Assembly: GCF_003148565.1 (NCBI RefSeq)
Contig: NZ_QGGL01000009.1
Span: forward strand, 62,001-126,000
Reading direction: 5' to 3'
Source: Tumebacillus permanentifrigoris
Lineage (GTDB): Bacteria; Bacillota; Bacilli; Tumebacillales; Tumebacillaceae
Length of the DNA: 64,000 nt
Shown: one piece after another, positions 1 through 10,341 of the stretch
Layout of the letters: each line of letters begins with the position of its first letter
Position numbering within the stretch: position 1 is the first letter of the stretch
Made by a program: the position numbers and the translations under genes
Notes under the pieces: model-generated
What the model was told of the DNA's origin: nothing
Databases searched by the model: none
The model's input: the letters and a program-made list of their open reading frames with translations, nothing else

Positions 1-1450
1 TCTTCATGTTCTCGGTCTCTTCTACGACTGTGCCCACATCGGTGATGCGCGGTCGATCGAGTACCGGGACCTCTGCCACTTTGCGTCGACGAGAGAATGC
101 GTACACGCCGCCGCCCAGCAACACGAGCGCCGCTGCCATTGCACCAAGGAACCACGGTTGCTTGTAGAAACTTGTGGTGGTTGTGAACGGGTTCGCTGGG
201 GTTTGGAAGGTTCCACCTGCAATGGTGATCGTGTTGGTTGCACCATCGTTGGTATCCCCGATCGCGGTCGAGACGAACTTGCGGATGTCTTCTTGCTTTT
301 GATCGACGAGCGCCTGGTCCCCAATCAGTACGGAGACGGTGTACGAATCGACTTGGTATGGTGCCGATTGACCATTCTCATCGTAGGTATCAAAGTCACG
401 GTTGGTTGTGGATTCCTTTTTCGACGAGGAGTTGTTGCCATTCGCCGCTGAAACGTTTGCCGGGACTTGACCAGGATTGTTGGTCTGCGTTCCCGTCACA
501 CCCGTTGCGCCGGTCGTACCTTGACTTTCCTCGTTGATCACGTGATCAGAGATCACGGCCCCGGTCGGATTGTCTTTTGGCGGCTCGACTTTATGGTTCT
601 TCCAAGTGCGTTGATCGAAGTTCAGTTTCGCATGTACGACAACTTCTACATTGCCTTGACCCGCTAAACGCTCCAGTGAATTACGAATTCTATTCTTGGC
701 TTCGGTCTCCACTTGGTTTTGAATCACTTGTTGCTTGGTCAGTTGCGGGTTGGTGGAACCGTCCGCAATCGCTTGTCCCGTCTCATCGAGCAGGCGGACA
801 CCATTCTGGTCCACGAGCGAGATGCCCTGCGGTGTCAATCCCGGTACCGAATGCGCGACCAATTGTTGGATCCCGGTGATCTGATCGGTCGAGAGCTTCA
901 CTCCATTATCGAGCAAGACGACGACGGAAGCCTTGGCATTGTCCTGCTGTTGGGAGACGAAGAGTTTCTTCTCCGGCAACACGAGGTTGACTCGTGCTTC
1001 GCGAACCCCTTTGAGCGTGAGAATCGAGTTCTGAATCTGCATCTCCGTAGCTTGCTTGTTGCGGACACTGAATTCGTTCTCGGTCATTCCCAAGTTCATG
1101 CTGCTGCTGTCAAACACGGAGTACCCGGAGTTGGTTGTGTTCGGCAAGTTTGCCATCGCCAACTTCATCCGCGCTTCGTCTTGGTATTGCTCTGGCACGG
1201 AAAGCGTATCGCCGCCAGTTTTATAGGGAATTTTGAGTTCGTCCAGCTTGGTGGTCACTTCGCCAAGCGAGGCAGGCGATTGATTGAACAAGATGGTAGT
1301 GTAATTCGGTCGCAATGCGAACCAGCTCAGAAAGGCCACCGTAAGAACGAACAATCCAGCGACGATGAGTAAATTGCGGCGCTGGTGCTTCTGGAGGTTT
1401 TTCCAGTAACCTGTGAGTTTTTCGAATATTGCTTTGATCTGTTGGTTCAC
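1..1450 (-). CDS. fliF: Flagellar MS-ring protein FliF (C-terminus cut by window edge)
   Basis: FliF builds the MS ring in the cytoplasmic membrane on which the flagellar motor and export gate assemble. Reading back from a GTG at 1450 gives an uninterrupted frame of 483 codons to the window edge. It has a basic N-terminus followed by a hydrophobic segment at about residues 25-45, periplasmic ring-building domains with conserved stretches such as VREARVNLVLPE and ASVVVLLDNG, a Ser/Asn-rich linker (about 305-345), and a second hydrophobic segment near residue 445. The usual family length is about 520-560, so only the cytoplasmic FliG-binding tail is missing. GTG is preceded by a GGGGTGA-type ribosome site. 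It follows fliE, as in the fla/che operon of Bacillus. Confidence 0.95.
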   Translation of the reverse strand, partial: MNQQIKAIFEKLTGYWKNLQKHQRRNLLIVAGLFVLTVAFLSWFALRPNYTTILFNQSPASLGEVTTKLDELKIPYKTGGDTLSVPEQYQDEARMKLAMANLPNTTNSGYSVFDSSSMNLGMTENEFSVRNKQATEMQIQNSILTLKGVREARVNLVLPEKKLFVSQQQDNAKASVVVLLDNGVKLSTDQITGIQQLVAHSVPGLTPQGISLVDQNGVRLLDETGQAIADGSTNPQLTKQQVIQNQVETEAKNRIRNSLERLAGQGNVEVVVHAKLNFDQRTWKNHKVEPPKDNPTGAVISDHVINEESQGTTGATGVTGTQTNNPGQVPANVSAANGNNSSSKKESTTNRDFDTYDENGQSAPYQVDSYTVSVLIGDQALVDQKQEDIRKFVSTAIGDTNDGATNTITIAGGTFQTPANPFTTTTSFYKQPWFLGAMAAALVLLGGGVYAFSRRRKVAEVPVLDRPRITDVGTVVEETENMK

Positions 1451-1485
1451 AATGTCACCCCGTCATCACTTCTTACTCCCTATCA

Positions 1486-1794
1486 TTACATCTGCATTCT
1501 CATGATCTCTTGGTAAGCTTCCATTGCTTTGTTGCGGATCTGAACGCCGAGTTGGAACGACATCGTCGCTTTCTCAGAGGCGATCATCACGCTGTGCAAG
1601 TCGGGAGCTTTGCCAGCGGCCATCAGTTCTGTCAGCTTGTCCGCTTCCACCTGCTGCGTGTTCACTTGTTGAATCGCGGAGTTAAGAAATTGAGAGAAGG
1701 AAGGCCCTTGGGTTTTCTTGCTATCTGTCGGTTGAAGTGCTTGTGCACTGCCCGTCCCATTGATCGGGAGAAGACTTGCAACGGAGTTAATCAT
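1486..1794 (-). CDS. fliE: Flagellar hook-basal body protein FliE
   Basis: FliE is the small adaptor joining the MS ring to the proximal rod. The 102-residue product has the typical C-terminal helical half, with LHSVMIASEKATMSFQLGVQ and the ending EAYQEIMRMQM. A GAAGGGAG ribosome site sits before ATG at 1794. It lies between flgC and fliF, the standard order flgB-flgC-fliE-fliF, with short gaps that indicate one transcript. Confidence 0.96.
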   Translation of the reverse strand: MINSVASLLPINGTGSAQALQPTDSKKTQGPSFSQFLNSAIQQVNTQQVEADKLTELMAAGKAPDLHSVMIASEKATMSFQLGVQIRNKAMEAYQEIMRMQM

Positions 1795-1809
1795 TTAACG
1801 GGCTCCCTT

Positions 1810-2265
1810 CTATCTACCGATTTCGAGCGCCTTCATGGCCATCGATTTGGCTGAATTGATCGCGGTGATGTTGGCTTCATAAGAACGAGATGCCGAAATC
1901 ATGTCGACCATCTCTGTCGAAATGTCGACATTAGGCATCTGGACGTACCCGTACATCGGCGAACTCGGGTTCTTCTCCGCATCTGGATGGCTCGGGTCAT
2001 ACATCAACTTGAAGGGAGCTTCATCACGGGTGATCTGCGTCACGCGCACACCTTGACTTGGTGCTTGTTGCAGTTGATCGTTCAGCGCGTCTTGAAAACT
2101 CGGAGCGACGCGTTCGCCGAACGTGACTAACTGGCGACGATAAGGCTGACCGTCCACGCCCCGTGTGGTGTTGGCATTCGAGATGTTGGAGGAAACGACA
2201 TCAAGACGCAACCGCTGCGCAGTCAAACCTGATGCAGATATATTAATGCTGTCGAACATCCCCAT
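1810..2265 (-). CDS. flgC: Flagellar basal-body rod protein FlgC
   Basis: FlgC is a proximal rod subunit secreted by the flagellar type III apparatus. The N-terminal rod signature (residues 5-33, including ASGLTAQRLRLDVVSSNISN) and the C-terminal heptad-like segment with DMISASRSYEANI are both present. These terminal helices pair in the assembled rod. Length is 151, normal for the family. Only two bases separate it from flgB upstream, so translation is probably coupled. Confidence 0.96.
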   Translation of the reverse strand: MGMFDSINISASGLTAQRLRLDVVSSNISNANTTRGVDGQPYRRQLVTFGERVAPSFQDALNDQLQQAPSQGVRVTQITRDEAPFKLMYDPSHPDAEKNPSSPMYGYVQMPNVDISTEMVDMISASRSYEANITAINSAKSMAMKALEIGR

Positions 2266-2267
2266 GA

Positions 2268-2678
2268 CTATCGCTTCCCTTCGTTAATCGCGTATTTCAG
2301 CAACCCGAATTTCGCATTGATCTGTTGTGTCATCGCATTATAGAGGATCTGGTTCTCCGCGAGGTTGGTCATCTCCACGTCAACATCGACGTTGTTGCCG
2401 TCGAGACGCAGTGTGGTGGTGTCTTCCTTAAACACCGACGGGCGCACATCCTCAAGCTTCGAAGAACCAATCTGCATGTGGCGGGCATCGGTCGTGCGAC
2501 CTGCTAAGGTATCGCCGGACATCGCATCTTGCAAAGCCTCTTGAAACGAGACATCACTGCGTTTGAAGTTCGGTGTGTCGATATTGGCAATGTTGTTGGA
2601 CAACACTTTTTGGCGCAGACTGGACGCGTCGAGTGAACGCTCCAGCAAGGAGATCGAACGGGATTCCATCAGAGACAT
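2268..2678 (-). CDS. flgB: Flagellar basal-body rod protein FlgB
   Basis: FlgB is the rod subunit closest to the MS ring. The 136-residue product has the rod-protein N-terminal helix with LRQKVLSNNIANIDTPNFKR, and a C-terminal stretch with NLAENQILYNAMTQQINAKF. An AAGGGTGATG ribosome site precedes ATG at 2678. It is the first gene of the flagellar run here. The 257 bases to codY hold the codY terminator and an AT-rich stretch where the operon promoter must lie, but I see no convincing -35/-10 pair or SigD site. Confidence 0.96.
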   Translation of the reverse strand: MSLMESRSISLLERSLDASSLRQKVLSNNIANIDTPNFKRSDVSFQEALQDAMSGDTLAGRTTDARHMQIGSSKLEDVRPSVFKEDTTTLRLDGNNVDVDVEMTNLAENQILYNAMTQQINAKFGLLKYAINEGKR

Positions 2679-2871
2679 TCATCATCACCCTTACTGTTGT
2701 AGATTTTATCGTATTTCACTTCGTTACGATACACGAAAATCCTGCATATTACGACAAACCGTTCAAACCAACATTCACCATTTTATTCCCCTATAGCCCA
2801 TTTTACTAGGGACTTTCGCCCTGACTCGACAGTTTCCTGCCGTAAATATCATATTTTTACATAAAAAATAT

Positions 2872-2909
2872 AAAAAAGAAGCCCGCCAATCGGCGAGCTT
2901 CCTTTTTTT
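2872..2909 (-). terminator. Rho-independent terminator downstream of codY
   Basis: The stem GAAGCTCGCC/GGCGGGCTTC, with a four-base loop, is followed on the minus strand by a T-rich run. Runs of A and T on both sides could make it bidirectional. It separates the codY transcript from the flagellar operon. Confidence 0.85.
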
Positions 2910-2935
2910 GCGTGATAAAAAATACAAACTTTATA

Positions 2936-3700
2936 CTAGCGAGACTTGATCGCTTCCAGCATTGGCATTAATTTTTCATTCAAAATCTTGATATGTGTGC
3001 CTTTCATGCCAAGCGATCTAGCTTCGACAACACCCGCGCTTTCCAACTTGCGCAACGCGTTGACGATCACCGAGCGGGTGATGCCCGCACGATCAGCGAT
3101 TCGACTGGCCACCAGCAAGCCCTCACGACCGTTCAGTTCGGCAAAAATGTGGTCCACCGCTTCCAATTCGCTGTAGGAAAGCGAGGAGACCGCCATCTGA
3201 ACGACAGATCGATCACGACCCTCTTGCATCTGACGGTCTACCGTCTTGCGCATCATCTCCATGCCGAGCACAGTTGCGCTGTACTCGGCCAGCACGATGT
3301 CTTCCTCGATAAACTCTCCGCTATGGCGGGTCAGAAGCAGCATCCCCATGCGGTCGTGACTCCCGTTGATCGGGACCATCGTCCAGCACCCTGCCTCGGT
3401 GCTCACCGCGCAAAACGGGGTGGCCTCCCGGATGTTTATGAGCGTGTGGTCTTCGCGCAGCAAGCGCCCCACGAAGTCTCGCGGAGCCATCGGCACACCC
3501 GACAGGTCGCGCGGCAGTTGGACGCTATCATACGTCTCCGCCAGCGCGTGTCCGAGCACCGCTCCTTCAGGATTGATCAGAAATACGTTGCAGTACAGGA
3601 TGTCGCGCAACGTGCTGACCAAATCCCCATAACTTACTCGCATCCCATCAGCTCGTTGCAACAACCTGTTGATCACCCGCGTTTTGCTTAACAGTTCCAT
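2936..3700 (-). CDS. codY: GTP- and branched-chain-amino-acid-sensing transcriptional repressor CodY
   Basis: CodY is the global nutritional regulator of low-GC Gram-positives. The start is ATG at 3700, because ACAGGAGGT lies 11-20 bases upstream; the open frame continues upstream only as a shadow of hslU. The 254-residue product opens MELLSKTRVINRLLQ, the family N-terminus of the effector-binding GAF domain. It closes with the winged helix-turn-helix, including ASRIADRAGITRSVIVNALRK and SAGVVEARSLGMKGT, which nearly match B. subtilis CodY. It is the last gene of the xerC-hslV-hslU-codY operon, the same order as in Bacillus. Confidence 0.98.
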   Translation of the reverse strand: MELLSKTRVINRLLQRADGMRVSYGDLVSTLRDILYCNVFLINPEGAVLGHALAETYDSVQLPRDLSGVPMAPRDFVGRLLREDHTLINIREATPFCAVSTEAGCWTMVPINGSHDRMGMLLLTRHSGEFIEEDIVLAEYSATVLGMEMMRKTVDRQMQEGRDRSVVQMAVSSLSYSELEAVDHIFAELNGREGLLVASRIADRAGITRSVIVNALRKLESAGVVEARSLGMKGTHIKILNEKLMPMLEAIKSR

Positions 3701-3725
3701 GACAGCCTGGTACCTCCTGTATACG

Positions 3726-5117
3726 CTACAGGATAAACTGGCTGAGATCCTTGTTCTTGACGATTCCCTCCAACTTCTCGAGCACGTAGGCTGGCGTGAT
3801 GACGACTTTCTCCAGCAGGACGTCCGAAGCTTCGAACGAGAGGTCTTCCAACAACTTCTCCAGCAGGGTGTGCAATCGGCGCGCCCCGATGTTGTCCGTT
3901 TCTTGGTTGACCGTCGTCGCCAATTCGGCGAGTTTTTGAATCGCTTCCTCGGTGAACTCGACTTTGATGCCCTCGGTTTCAAGCAATGCAATGTACTGCT
4001 TGAGCAAGGCGTTTTGCGGTTCGGTGAGGATGCGGCGGAAATCGTCCGCAGTGAGGCTGGTCAGTTCGACACGGATCGGGAAGCGTCCTTGCAGCTCCGG
4101 GATCAGGTCGCTCGGTTTGGAGATGTGGAAGGCCCCTGCGGCGACAAACAGGATGTGGTCGGTCTTGACCGGTCCATACTTGGTGGTTACGGTCGAGCCT
4201 TCCACGATCGGCAGGATGTCGCGCTGTACCCCTTCACGGGATACGTCGGGACCACCCCCGCGCTCCTTGCCCGCGATCTTATCGATCTCGTCGATGAAGA
4301 TGATGCCCGATTGTTCGGCGCGGTAGACCGCTTCAGTCGTCACGTCGTCCATGTCGATCAGCTTTTGGGCTTCTTCTTGTGCGAGCAGCTTGCGGGCTTC
4401 CCGGACTTGGACTTTGCGCTTCTTGCGACGCTTGGGCATCATGTTGCCAAGCATCTCCTGCAAGTTGTTCACCCCAAGCCCTTCGAGTCCAGGCATATCC
4501 ATCATGCCAGGGCTGTTGTCCTCGACTTCCACTTCAACGAGCTGATCTTCCAACTCGCCACGCTCCAACTGTTGACGCACCTCATTGCGCTTTTGGCGGA
4601 TCTCATAAGTTTCCTGTGCGCTTTCGTCTTGTTGAATACCAGCATTGCCACTAAAGAGCATTTCTAACGGGTTTTTGAAATTTTTTGTTTTTGCTGGATC
4701 CGGTACCAAGACGCTGACGAGGCGTTCTTCAGCCAGACGGCTGGCTTTTTCCTTGACCGCTTCCATGCGATCCTGTTTGACGATCCGAATCGCAGTCTCC
4801 ACGAGGTCGCGCACCATCGATTCGACGTCACGGCCAACGTAGCCGACTTCGGTGAACTTGGTGGCTTCGACTTTGATAAAGGGAGCACCGACCAATTTCG
4901 CCAGACGGCGGGCGATCTCCGTCTTCCCAACCCCGGTCGGACCGATCATCAAGATGTTTTTCGGCGTGACTTCATCGCGAATGTCATCTGCGAGCAACGA
5001 ACGACGGTAGCGGTTGCGCAAAGCGACGGCAACCGCTTTTTTGGCAGGCTTTTGACCGACGATGTAGCGGTCGAGTTCCTCTACGATCCGACGCGGTGTC
5101 AAGGCACTTTTCATCAC
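3726..5117 (-). CDS. hslU: ATP-dependent protease ATPase subunit HslU (ClpY)
   Basis: HslU is the AAA+ unfoldase ring that feeds proteins into the HslV peptidase. The 463-residue product has Walker [10 protein letters not shown] (about residues 58-66), the pore motif region with [11 protein letters not shown], an inserted I domain (about 110-245), Walker [12 protein letters not shown] and a C-terminal sensor 2 with [21 protein letters not shown]. The ATG at 5117 overlaps the TGA of hslV by four bases (ATGA), so translation is coupled. A second in-frame ATG follows immediately. Confidence 0.98.
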   Translation of the reverse strand: MMKSALTPRRIVEELDRYIVGQKPAKKAVAVALRNRYRRSLLADDIRDEVTPKNILMIGPTGVGKTEIARRLAKLVGAPFIKVEATKFTEVGYVGRDVESMVRDLVETAIRIVKQDRMEAVKEKASRLAEERLVSVLVPDPAKTKNFKNPLEMLFSGNAGIQQDESAQETYEIRQKRNEVRQQLERGELEDQLVEVEVEDNSPGMMDMPGLEGLGVNNLQEMLGNMMPKRRKKRKVQVREARKLLAQEEAQKLIDMDDVTTEAVYRAEQSGIIFIDEIDKIAGKERGGGPDVSREGVQRDILPIVEGSTVTTKYGPVKTDHILFVAAGAFHISKPSDLIPELQGRFPIRVELTSLTADDFRRILTEPQNALLKQYIALLETEGIKVEFTEEAIQKLAELATTVNQETDNIGARRLHTLLEKLLEDLSFEASDVLLEKVVITPAYVLEKLEGIVKNKDLSQFIL

Positions 5118-5671
5118 AGGCTGTCTCCTCCGATCTCTTCTACAATGATGTTGTCGTTGGTGTAGACGCAGATGTCCGCCGCGATCTGCAAGGCATTGCG
5201 CGCCACGTCACGGGCCGATAAGTCCGTATGTTGCATCAAGGCACGACCTGCCGCCAACGCGAAACTGCCACCAGAACCGATCGCGATCAAGTCGTCGTCT
5301 GGCTCGATCACTTCTCCGTTGCCAGAGACGAGCAACAGCGTATCGCTGTTCATGACGATCAGCATCGCTTCAAGGTTGCGCATCATCTTGTTCATCCGCC
5401 ATTCCTTGGCGAGTTCGACAGCTGCGCGTTGCAGGTTGCCGTGGTATTCCTCCAATTTCGATTCAAACTTCTCAAAAAGGGTAAAAGCGTCCGCGACTGC
5501 GCCGGCGAACCCAGCGACCACTTCGCCCCGGTAGAGGCGGCGGACTTTTTTCGCTCCGTTTTTCATGACCATATTCTGTCCAAACGTCACTTGACCATCA
5601 CCCGCCATCGCTGCTTGCCCGTTACGGCGGCAGGCGAAGATCGTTGTGGAATGGAATTGACTTGCACTCAT
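5114..5671 (-). CDS. hslV: ATP-dependent protease peptidase subunit HslV (ClpQ)
   Basis: HslV is the peptidase ring partner of HslU. ATG at 5671 is chosen because GAGAGGAGC precedes it and the N-terminus [16 protein letters not shown] then matches the Bacillus ClpQ (CodW) form. The TTIF motif corresponds to the N-terminal Thr of enterobacterial HslV, but here, as in Bacillus, it is preceded by a short Ser-containing extension of eight residues. B. subtilis CodW is reported to act through an N-terminal Ser, so which residue is catalytic cannot be told from sequence. Length is 185. Confidence 0.97.
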   Translation of the reverse strand: MSASQFHSTTIFACRRNGQAAMAGDGQVTFGQNMVMKNGAKKVRRLYRGEVVAGFAGAVADAFTLFEKFESKLEEYHGNLQRAAVELAKEWRMNKMMRNLEAMLIVMNSDTLLLVSGNGEVIEPDDDLIAIGSGGSFALAAGRALMQHTDLSARDVARNALQIAADICVYTNDNIIVEEIGGDSL

Positions 5672-5690
5672 CTTGGGTTGCTCCTCTCTC

Positions 5691-6614
5691 TTACGCCCGC
5701 GGATGGGCATTGGTATACACGCGTTCGAGGTGTTCACGCGCTGTGTGGGTATAGATCTGCGTGCTCGATAGCGAACTGTGTCCTAGCAGTTCTTGGATGG
5801 CGCGCAAATCGGCACCGTTGTCGAGCAGGTGCGTGGCGAACGTGTGCCGCAGGGTGTGTGGGCTGATGTGTTGCAGGCCCGCACATAGTAGTACGTATTT
5901 ATCGAGAATTCGTCGCACACTGCGGTCAGATAATCGCGTGCCATTTTTGTTCAAAAAAACGGCGTGTCCAGCGACGCCTCCGCCTTGTTGCCAAAGCGTG
6001 GGGCGACCGTAGGCAAAATACGCTTGCAACGCTTGCAAGGCTTGACTGCCAAGCAGGACGAGCCGCTCCTTCGATCCCTTCCCGAACACCAGCGCCATCC
6101 CTTGGCTCACGTCGAGGTCAGGGACGTCCAACGCCACCAATTCACCCACCCGCACGCCGGACGCATACAGAACTTCTAGCAGTGCCTTGTCGCGCAGTCC
6201 CAACGGCGTCGTGGTGTCAGGCGCGCTCAACAAGCGTTCGATGGCGTCTTGGTAGAGAAAGTTCGGGAGCTTTTTCTCCAACCTTGGCGACTGTACCGCT
6301 TTGGCGGGGTTTTTCTCCACCCATCCTTCGCGGCGTAAAAACTCATACAAGGAGCGCAACGCCGAGAGCTTGCGTGCGATCGTGCGCTTTTCCCGGTCAC
6401 GGCTGAGCCGCCCCATGAAGGTGCGGACATCCACATGGGTGATGGTGGCAAAATCCTGAATTCGTTCGGCCAGCATGAACTGAATGAATTGCTCGATGTC
6501 AGAAAAGTAATGGTCGAGCGTGTGTTCGGACACGCGCTTCTCGACGGCAAGGTACTGCATGTACAAGTCCACTTGGTGTTCGATGTGGGCCGGCCAGTGT
6601 TGCTCTTCCTCCAT
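5691..6614 (-). CDS. xerC: Tyrosine recombinase XerC
   Basis: XerC resolves chromosome dimers at dif together with a second Xer recombinase. The 307-residue product has the N-terminal SAM-like DNA-binding domain (about 10-100). The catalytic domain shows Arg in [13 protein letters not shown], Lys in [14 protein letters not shown] followed by a His in ELLGHSS, and the nucleophilic Tyr in STQIYTH. It lies 19 bases upstream of the hslV start, as in the Bacillus codVWXY operon. Confidence 0.96.
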   Translation of the reverse strand: MEEEQHWPAHIEHQVDLYMQYLAVEKRVSEHTLDHYFSDIEQFIQFMLAERIQDFATITHVDVRTFMGRLSRDREKRTIARKLSALRSLYEFLRREGWVEKNPAKAVQSPRLEKKLPNFLYQDAIERLLSAPDTTTPLGLRDKALLEVLYASGVRVGELVALDVPDLDVSQGMALVFGKGSKERLVLLGSQALQALQAYFAYGRPTLWQQGGGVAGHAVFLNKNGTRLSDRSVRRILDKYVLLCAGLQHISPHTLRHTFATHLLDNGADLRAIQELLGHSSLSSTQIYTHTAREHLERVYTNAHPRA

Positions 6615-6673
6615 CGGCGCTCCCCTGCCTTTCCTGCATCCCTATGTATAAAAACGTACCCGTATGCAAGTAC

Positions 6674-6719
6674 GCGAAAAGGCGTTTCGTTCGTTTATGA
6701 ACTCGAAACACCTTTTCGC
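6674..6719. repeat. 16-base inverted repeat between trmFO and xerC
   Basis: Arms 6674-6689 and 6704-6719 pair over 16 bases with one mismatch around a 14-base loop. On the minus strand, the direction of both flanking genes, no T run follows, so it is a poor intrinsic terminator. On the plus strand a short TTTT follows, but no plus-strand gene precedes it. It may limit read-through or stabilise the end of the trmFO mRNA. Confidence 0.6.
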
Positions 6720-6730
6720 TTTTCCTGCGT

Positions 6731-8044
6731 TTAGACTTCGTGTGTAGTCGTAAAATCAGCCAGAGCAGCGAGGGCGCGCTCCGAGATTTTTTCGTTTTTC
6801 TCCACTTTGTTGCGGATCTTTTGCCCCAGCGGTGGTAACAGGCCGAACGTGGCGTTCATCGGCTGGAAGTTTTTCGCGCTGGTGTGCGTGATGTAGTGCG
6901 CGAGCGAACCGATCGCAGTTAGGTGCGGGAAGACCAGCGGCTCCTTGCCCTCAAGCAACCGACTGGCGTTGATCCCCGCGATCAGACCGGCAGCAGCAGA
7001 TTCGACATACCCTTCCACACCTGTGATCTGCCCGGCGAAGAACAGGTTGTCCCGGTTCTTGGTCTGGTAGGTCGGGCGCAGGAAATTCGGCGAGTTGATG
7101 TAGGTGTTGCGATGCATCACGCCAAAGCGCACGATCTCCGCGTTCTCCAAGCCAGGAATCATCTTGAACACTCGCGACTGATCGCCCCATTTCAGGTGGG
7201 TCTGGAACCCGACCATGTTGTAGAGCGTTGCAGCCGCATTGTCTTGGCGCAGTTGCACGACCGCATATGGCGTCTTGCCCGTGCGCGGGTCAGGCAATCC
7301 GACCGGCTTCAGCGGGCCGAACAACATCGTCTGCAGACCACGCTTCGCCATGACTTCGATCGGCATACAGCCTTCAAAGAAAACTTCCTTCTCAAATTCC
7401 TTGAGCTGCACCACTTCGGCGGTGATCAACGCTTCATAGAAGGCGTTGAACTCTTCCTCCGTCATCGGGCAGTTGATGTACGCTGCTTCGCCTTTGTCAT
7501 AGCGAGACGCCACCCATACTTTATCGAAATCAATCGTGTCCTTGGAGATGATCGGAGCCGCCGCGTCATAGAAATACAGGTACTCCTCACCGGTCAGTTC
7601 AGCGATCGCCTGTGAGAGCGCGGGCGAGGTCAACGGACCGGAGGCGATGATCACGATGCCGTCCTGCGGGATCTCCGTCAATTCTTCGCGGATCACGTTG
7701 ATGTTCGGGTGATTGTTGACACGCGACGTGACGTTTTCGGAAAACGTGTCACGGTCAACAGCTAACGCACCACCAGCCGGAACGGCCGTCTGATCAGCGG
7801 AGGTGATGATCACCGAATCGAGTCGGCGCATCTCTTCCTTCAGGAGGCCGACAGCGTTGGTGAGCGATGCCCCACGCAAAGAGTTCGAGCAGACCAGCTC
7901 GGCGAAGTTTTCGGTTTTGTGTGCATCCGTTTTGCGAACCGGGCGCATCTCATAGAGGTTGACTTGGTGTCCGCGTTGGGCGATCTGCCAAGCCGCTTCT
8001 GTTCCGGCAAGACCTGCTCCGATTACGGTTATCGGTTTTGTCAT
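6731..8044 (-). CDS. trmFO: Methylenetetrahydrofolate-tRNA-(uracil-5-)-methyltransferase TrmFO
   Basis: TrmFO makes m5U54 in the T loop of tRNA, using methylene-THF as carbon donor and FADH2 as reductant. The 437-residue product begins with the FAD-binding motif [13 protein letters not shown], has the conserved [13 protein letters not shown], and near the C-terminus [20 protein letters not shown]. Length is normal. It lies between topA and xerC, the same order as in Bacillus (topA-gid-codV). Confidence 0.98.
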   Translation of the reverse strand: MTKPITVIGAGLAGTEAAWQIAQRGHQVNLYEMRPVRKTDAHKTENFAELVCSNSLRGASLTNAVGLLKEEMRRLDSVIITSADQTAVPAGGALAVDRDTFSENVTSRVNNHPNINVIREELTEIPQDGIVIIASGPLTSPALSQAIAELTGEEYLYFYDAAAPIISKDTIDFDKVWVASRYDKGEAAYINCPMTEEEFNAFYEALITAEVVQLKEFEKEVFFEGCMPIEVMAKRGLQTMLFGPLKPVGLPDPRTGKTPYAVVQLRQDNAAATLYNMVGFQTHLKWGDQSRVFKMIPGLENAEIVRFGVMHRNTYINSPNFLRPTYQTKNRDNLFFAGQITGVEGYVESAAAGLIAGINASRLLEGKEPLVFPHLTAIGSLAHYITHTSAKNFQPMNATFGLLPPLGQKIRNKVEKNEKISERALAALADFTTTHEV

Positions 8045-8071
8045 GAGGTTTGTACACCCTTCCTTCTTCAG

Positions 8072-8102
8072 AAAAAAGCACAGGGCTGCGATCAGCCCTG
8101 TT
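8072..8102 (-). terminator. Terminator overlapping the end of topA
   Basis: A perfect 8-bp stem, CAGGGCTG/CAGCCCTG with loop ATCG, is followed on the minus strand by TGCTTTTTTC. The topA stop codon is inside the stem. It may only partly separate topA from trmFO, whose ribosome site lies just beyond. Confidence 0.85.
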
Positions 8103-10218
8103 TGCTTTCAACAACTTCAATTTCTTCCTTGTGACTGCATTCAGCAGAGGAGCAGGCTAGCGTTTCCTTGCCTTCGCCGCCCTTGCCCGAACGCTTGATC
8201 ACCAACGGTTGGGAGCACTCCGGGCAGTCCTTGCCAGCCGGACGATCCCAGATGATAAAGTCGCACTCCGGATAGCGGTCGCAGCCATAGAAGACACGAC
8301 GACGCTTGCCACGCCGCTCGACGAGCTGCCCTTCCTTGCACTTCGGGCACCCCACACCAATCTCTTTGAGGATCGGCTTGGTGTTCCGGCAATCCGGGAA
8401 CCCCGGACAGGCGAGGAATTTGCCAAAACGGCCGTGCTTGTAAACCATCAGGCGACTGCACTTTTCGCACTCGATGTCAGACACTTCGTCTTCGAGCACG
8501 ACGTGTTTCATCTCTTCCTCAGCGATCTTCAGATGTCCTTCGAAGTCCCCGTAGAACTCCTTGAGCACCTTCACCCAGTCGATGTCGCCCTCCTCGACTT
8601 CGTCGAGGTTGTGCTCCATGTTCGCCGTGAAGTCGACGTCGATGATCTGTGGGAAGAACTCTTCCATCATCTCATGGACGATTTCACCGAGTTCGGTCGG
8701 GACGAAACGCTTCTCCTCAAGCAAGACATAGCCGCGCTTCTGGATCGTCTCCAGCGTTGGCGCATAGGTGGACGGACGGCCGATGCCGATCTCCTCCATC
8801 GTCTTGACGAGGCGTGCTTCGGTGAAGCGCGGTGGCGGTTGCGTGAAGTGTTGCTTGGGATCGAGTGCAGGTACTTTCAGCACTTGGCCCTCTTCCAACG
8901 GAGGGAGGAATTTCTCGTCCTCATCCTTGCCTTCCTTGCCTTCGTCGTTTCCTTCAATATATAAGGTCATAAACCCAGGGAACTTGATCTTCGAGCCTGT
9001 CGCCCGGAGCTTGACGTCACCTGCGGCGATATCAACGGTCATCGTATCGAGCACCGCGGACGACATCTGCGAGGCGACGAAACGGTCCCAGATCAGTTTG
9101 TAGAGACGGAACTGGTCACGGCTCAGGAATTCCTTGACCTTGTCCGGGTGGCGAGTCACGGAGGTCGGACGGACCGCCTCATGCGCTTCCTGCGCCCCTT
9201 TGGACTTGGTGCTGTAGTTGCGGGTCTCCGCCGGGTAGTAGTCAGCGCCGTACTCTTCGACGATGTACTCGCGGGCTTCTTCCTGTGCGACTGGCGAGAT
9301 CCGAACGGAGTCGGTACGCATGTACGTGATCAAACCGACCGTTCCTTCGCCCCCGATGTCAATCCCCTCGTACAGCTGTTGGGCGACCGACATGGTTTTC
9401 GCAGCACGGTAGTTCAACTTGCGCGCCGCTTCCTGTTGCAGGGTGGAGGTCGTGAACGGTGCCGATGGGTTGCGACGGCGTTCCGTCTGCTTGACGCTCT
9501 GCACGCGGTACTCGACGTTCTCCATCAACCGCAAGACTTCCTGTACATCCGCTTCCGACTTGAGTTCTCGTTTGTCGTCGCCAACTCCGTGGAAACGGGC
9601 TTCGAACTTGGATTTGTCCGTCTGGAAGTTCGCCGTCAAGGTCCAGTACTCTTCTGGAGTAAACTCGCGAATCTCGTTCTCCCGGTCGATAATCAGGCGA
9701 CAAGCGACCGACTGCACCCGACCAGCGGAGAGACCTTTTTTGACTTTCTTCCATAATAATGGACTGATTTGATAACCTACGAGGCGGTCGAGAATCCGAC
9801 GTGCCTGTTGGGCGTTAACCAAATTCATGTTGATCGAACGCGGGTGCTTGAACGCATCCTTCACCGCATCCTTGGTGATCTCGTTAAAAACAACCCGGCA
9901 CTTACCGCCGGTGTCCACATCCAAAATATGCGCCAGGTGCCATGCGATAGCTTCGCCTTCGCGATCCGGGTCAGCCGCCAGAAAGACTTGTTTGACTTTC
10001 TTGCGTGCGTCACGAAGCTCTTTGAGCACATCGCCTTTGCCACGAATGGTTATATATTTCGGAGAGAAGTCGCTCTCCACATCGACACCAATTTGAGACT
10101 TGGGCAGGTCGCGAACATGGCCCATTGATGCCTTGACCACATACTTTTTGCCTAAATACTTCCCGATGGTTTTTGCCTTTGCCGGAGACTCGACGATGAC
10201 CAAATAGTCAGCAGCCAC
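8092..10218 (-). CDS. topA: DNA topoisomerase I
   Basis: Topoisomerase I relaxes negative supercoils through a transient 5'-phosphotyrosine. GTG at 10218 is chosen: AAAGGGGGAG lies just upstream and the protein then starts [23 protein letters not shown]. The Toprim domain (first about 150 residues) has the acidic triad DPDREGEA, and the active-site Tyr lies in [14 protein letters not shown]. The C-terminus carries three zinc-ribbon units with paired cysteines: CEKC...CPGFPDC, CPKC...CDRYPEC and CPEC...CSSAEC. Length is 708. Confidence 0.98.
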   Translation of the reverse strand: MAADYLVIVESPAKAKTIGKYLGKKYVVKASMGHVRDLPKSQIGVDVESDFSPKYITIRGKGDVLKELRDARKKVKQVFLAADPDREGEAIAWHLAHILDVDTGGKCRVVFNEITKDAVKDAFKHPRSINMNLVNAQQARRILDRLVGYQISPLLWKKVKKGLSAGRVQSVACRLIIDRENEIREFTPEEYWTLTANFQTDKSKFEARFHGVGDDKRELKSEADVQEVLRLMENVEYRVQSVKQTERRRNPSAPFTTSTLQQEAARKLNYRAAKTMSVAQQLYEGIDIGGEGTVGLITYMRTDSVRISPVAQEEAREYIVEEYGADYYPAETRNYSTKSKGAQEAHEAVRPTSVTRHPDKVKEFLSRDQFRLYKLIWDRFVASQMSSAVLDTMTVDIAAGDVKLRATGSKIKFPGFMTLYIEGNDEGKEGKDEDEKFLPPLEEGQVLKVPALDPKQHFTQPPPRFTEARLVKTMEEIGIGRPSTYAPTLETIQKRGYVLLEEKRFVPTELGEIVHEMMEEFFPQIIDVDFTANMEHNLDEVEEGDIDWVKVLKEFYGDFEGHLKIAEEEMKHVVLEDEVSDIECEKCSRLMVYKHGRFGKFLACPGFPDCRNTKPILKEIGVGCPKCKEGQLVERRGKRRRVFYGCDRYPECDFIIWDRPAGKDCPECSQPLVIKRSGKGGEGKETLACSSAECSHKEEIEVVESKQG

Positions 10219-10262
10219 GACTCTCTCCCCCTTTCTATATCGTCTTGTAAGCAATATGTACC

Positions 10263-10292
10263 AATATATAATACCTTATCCACATTTGTCAC
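10263..10292 (-). promoter_or_regulatory. Probable promoter of topA
   Basis: On the minus strand GTGACA is followed after 18 bases by TATATT, about 45 bases before the topA GTG. It lies in the only AT-rich stretch between dprA and topA. Confidence 0.55.
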
Positions 10293-10341
10293 GGAGTTTG
10301 TACGCCCTTGCCTAACACTTTATTCGTTTTCGTTCGCAATT

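Noticed and set aside
713-1372. 219-codon plus-strand frame opposite fliF
   Set aside because: The minus-strand fliF reading is uninterrupted and clearly homologous; the plus-strand frame is its shadow.
2679-2870. Possible SigD flagellar promoter upstream of flgB
   Set aside because: I found no pair resembling TAAA and GCCGATAT at the right spacing, and only weak SigA-like boxes.
3701-3991. N-terminal extension of codY into hslU
   Set aside because: The extra 97 residues are a shadow of the hslU C-terminus; ATG 3700 has its own ribosome site.
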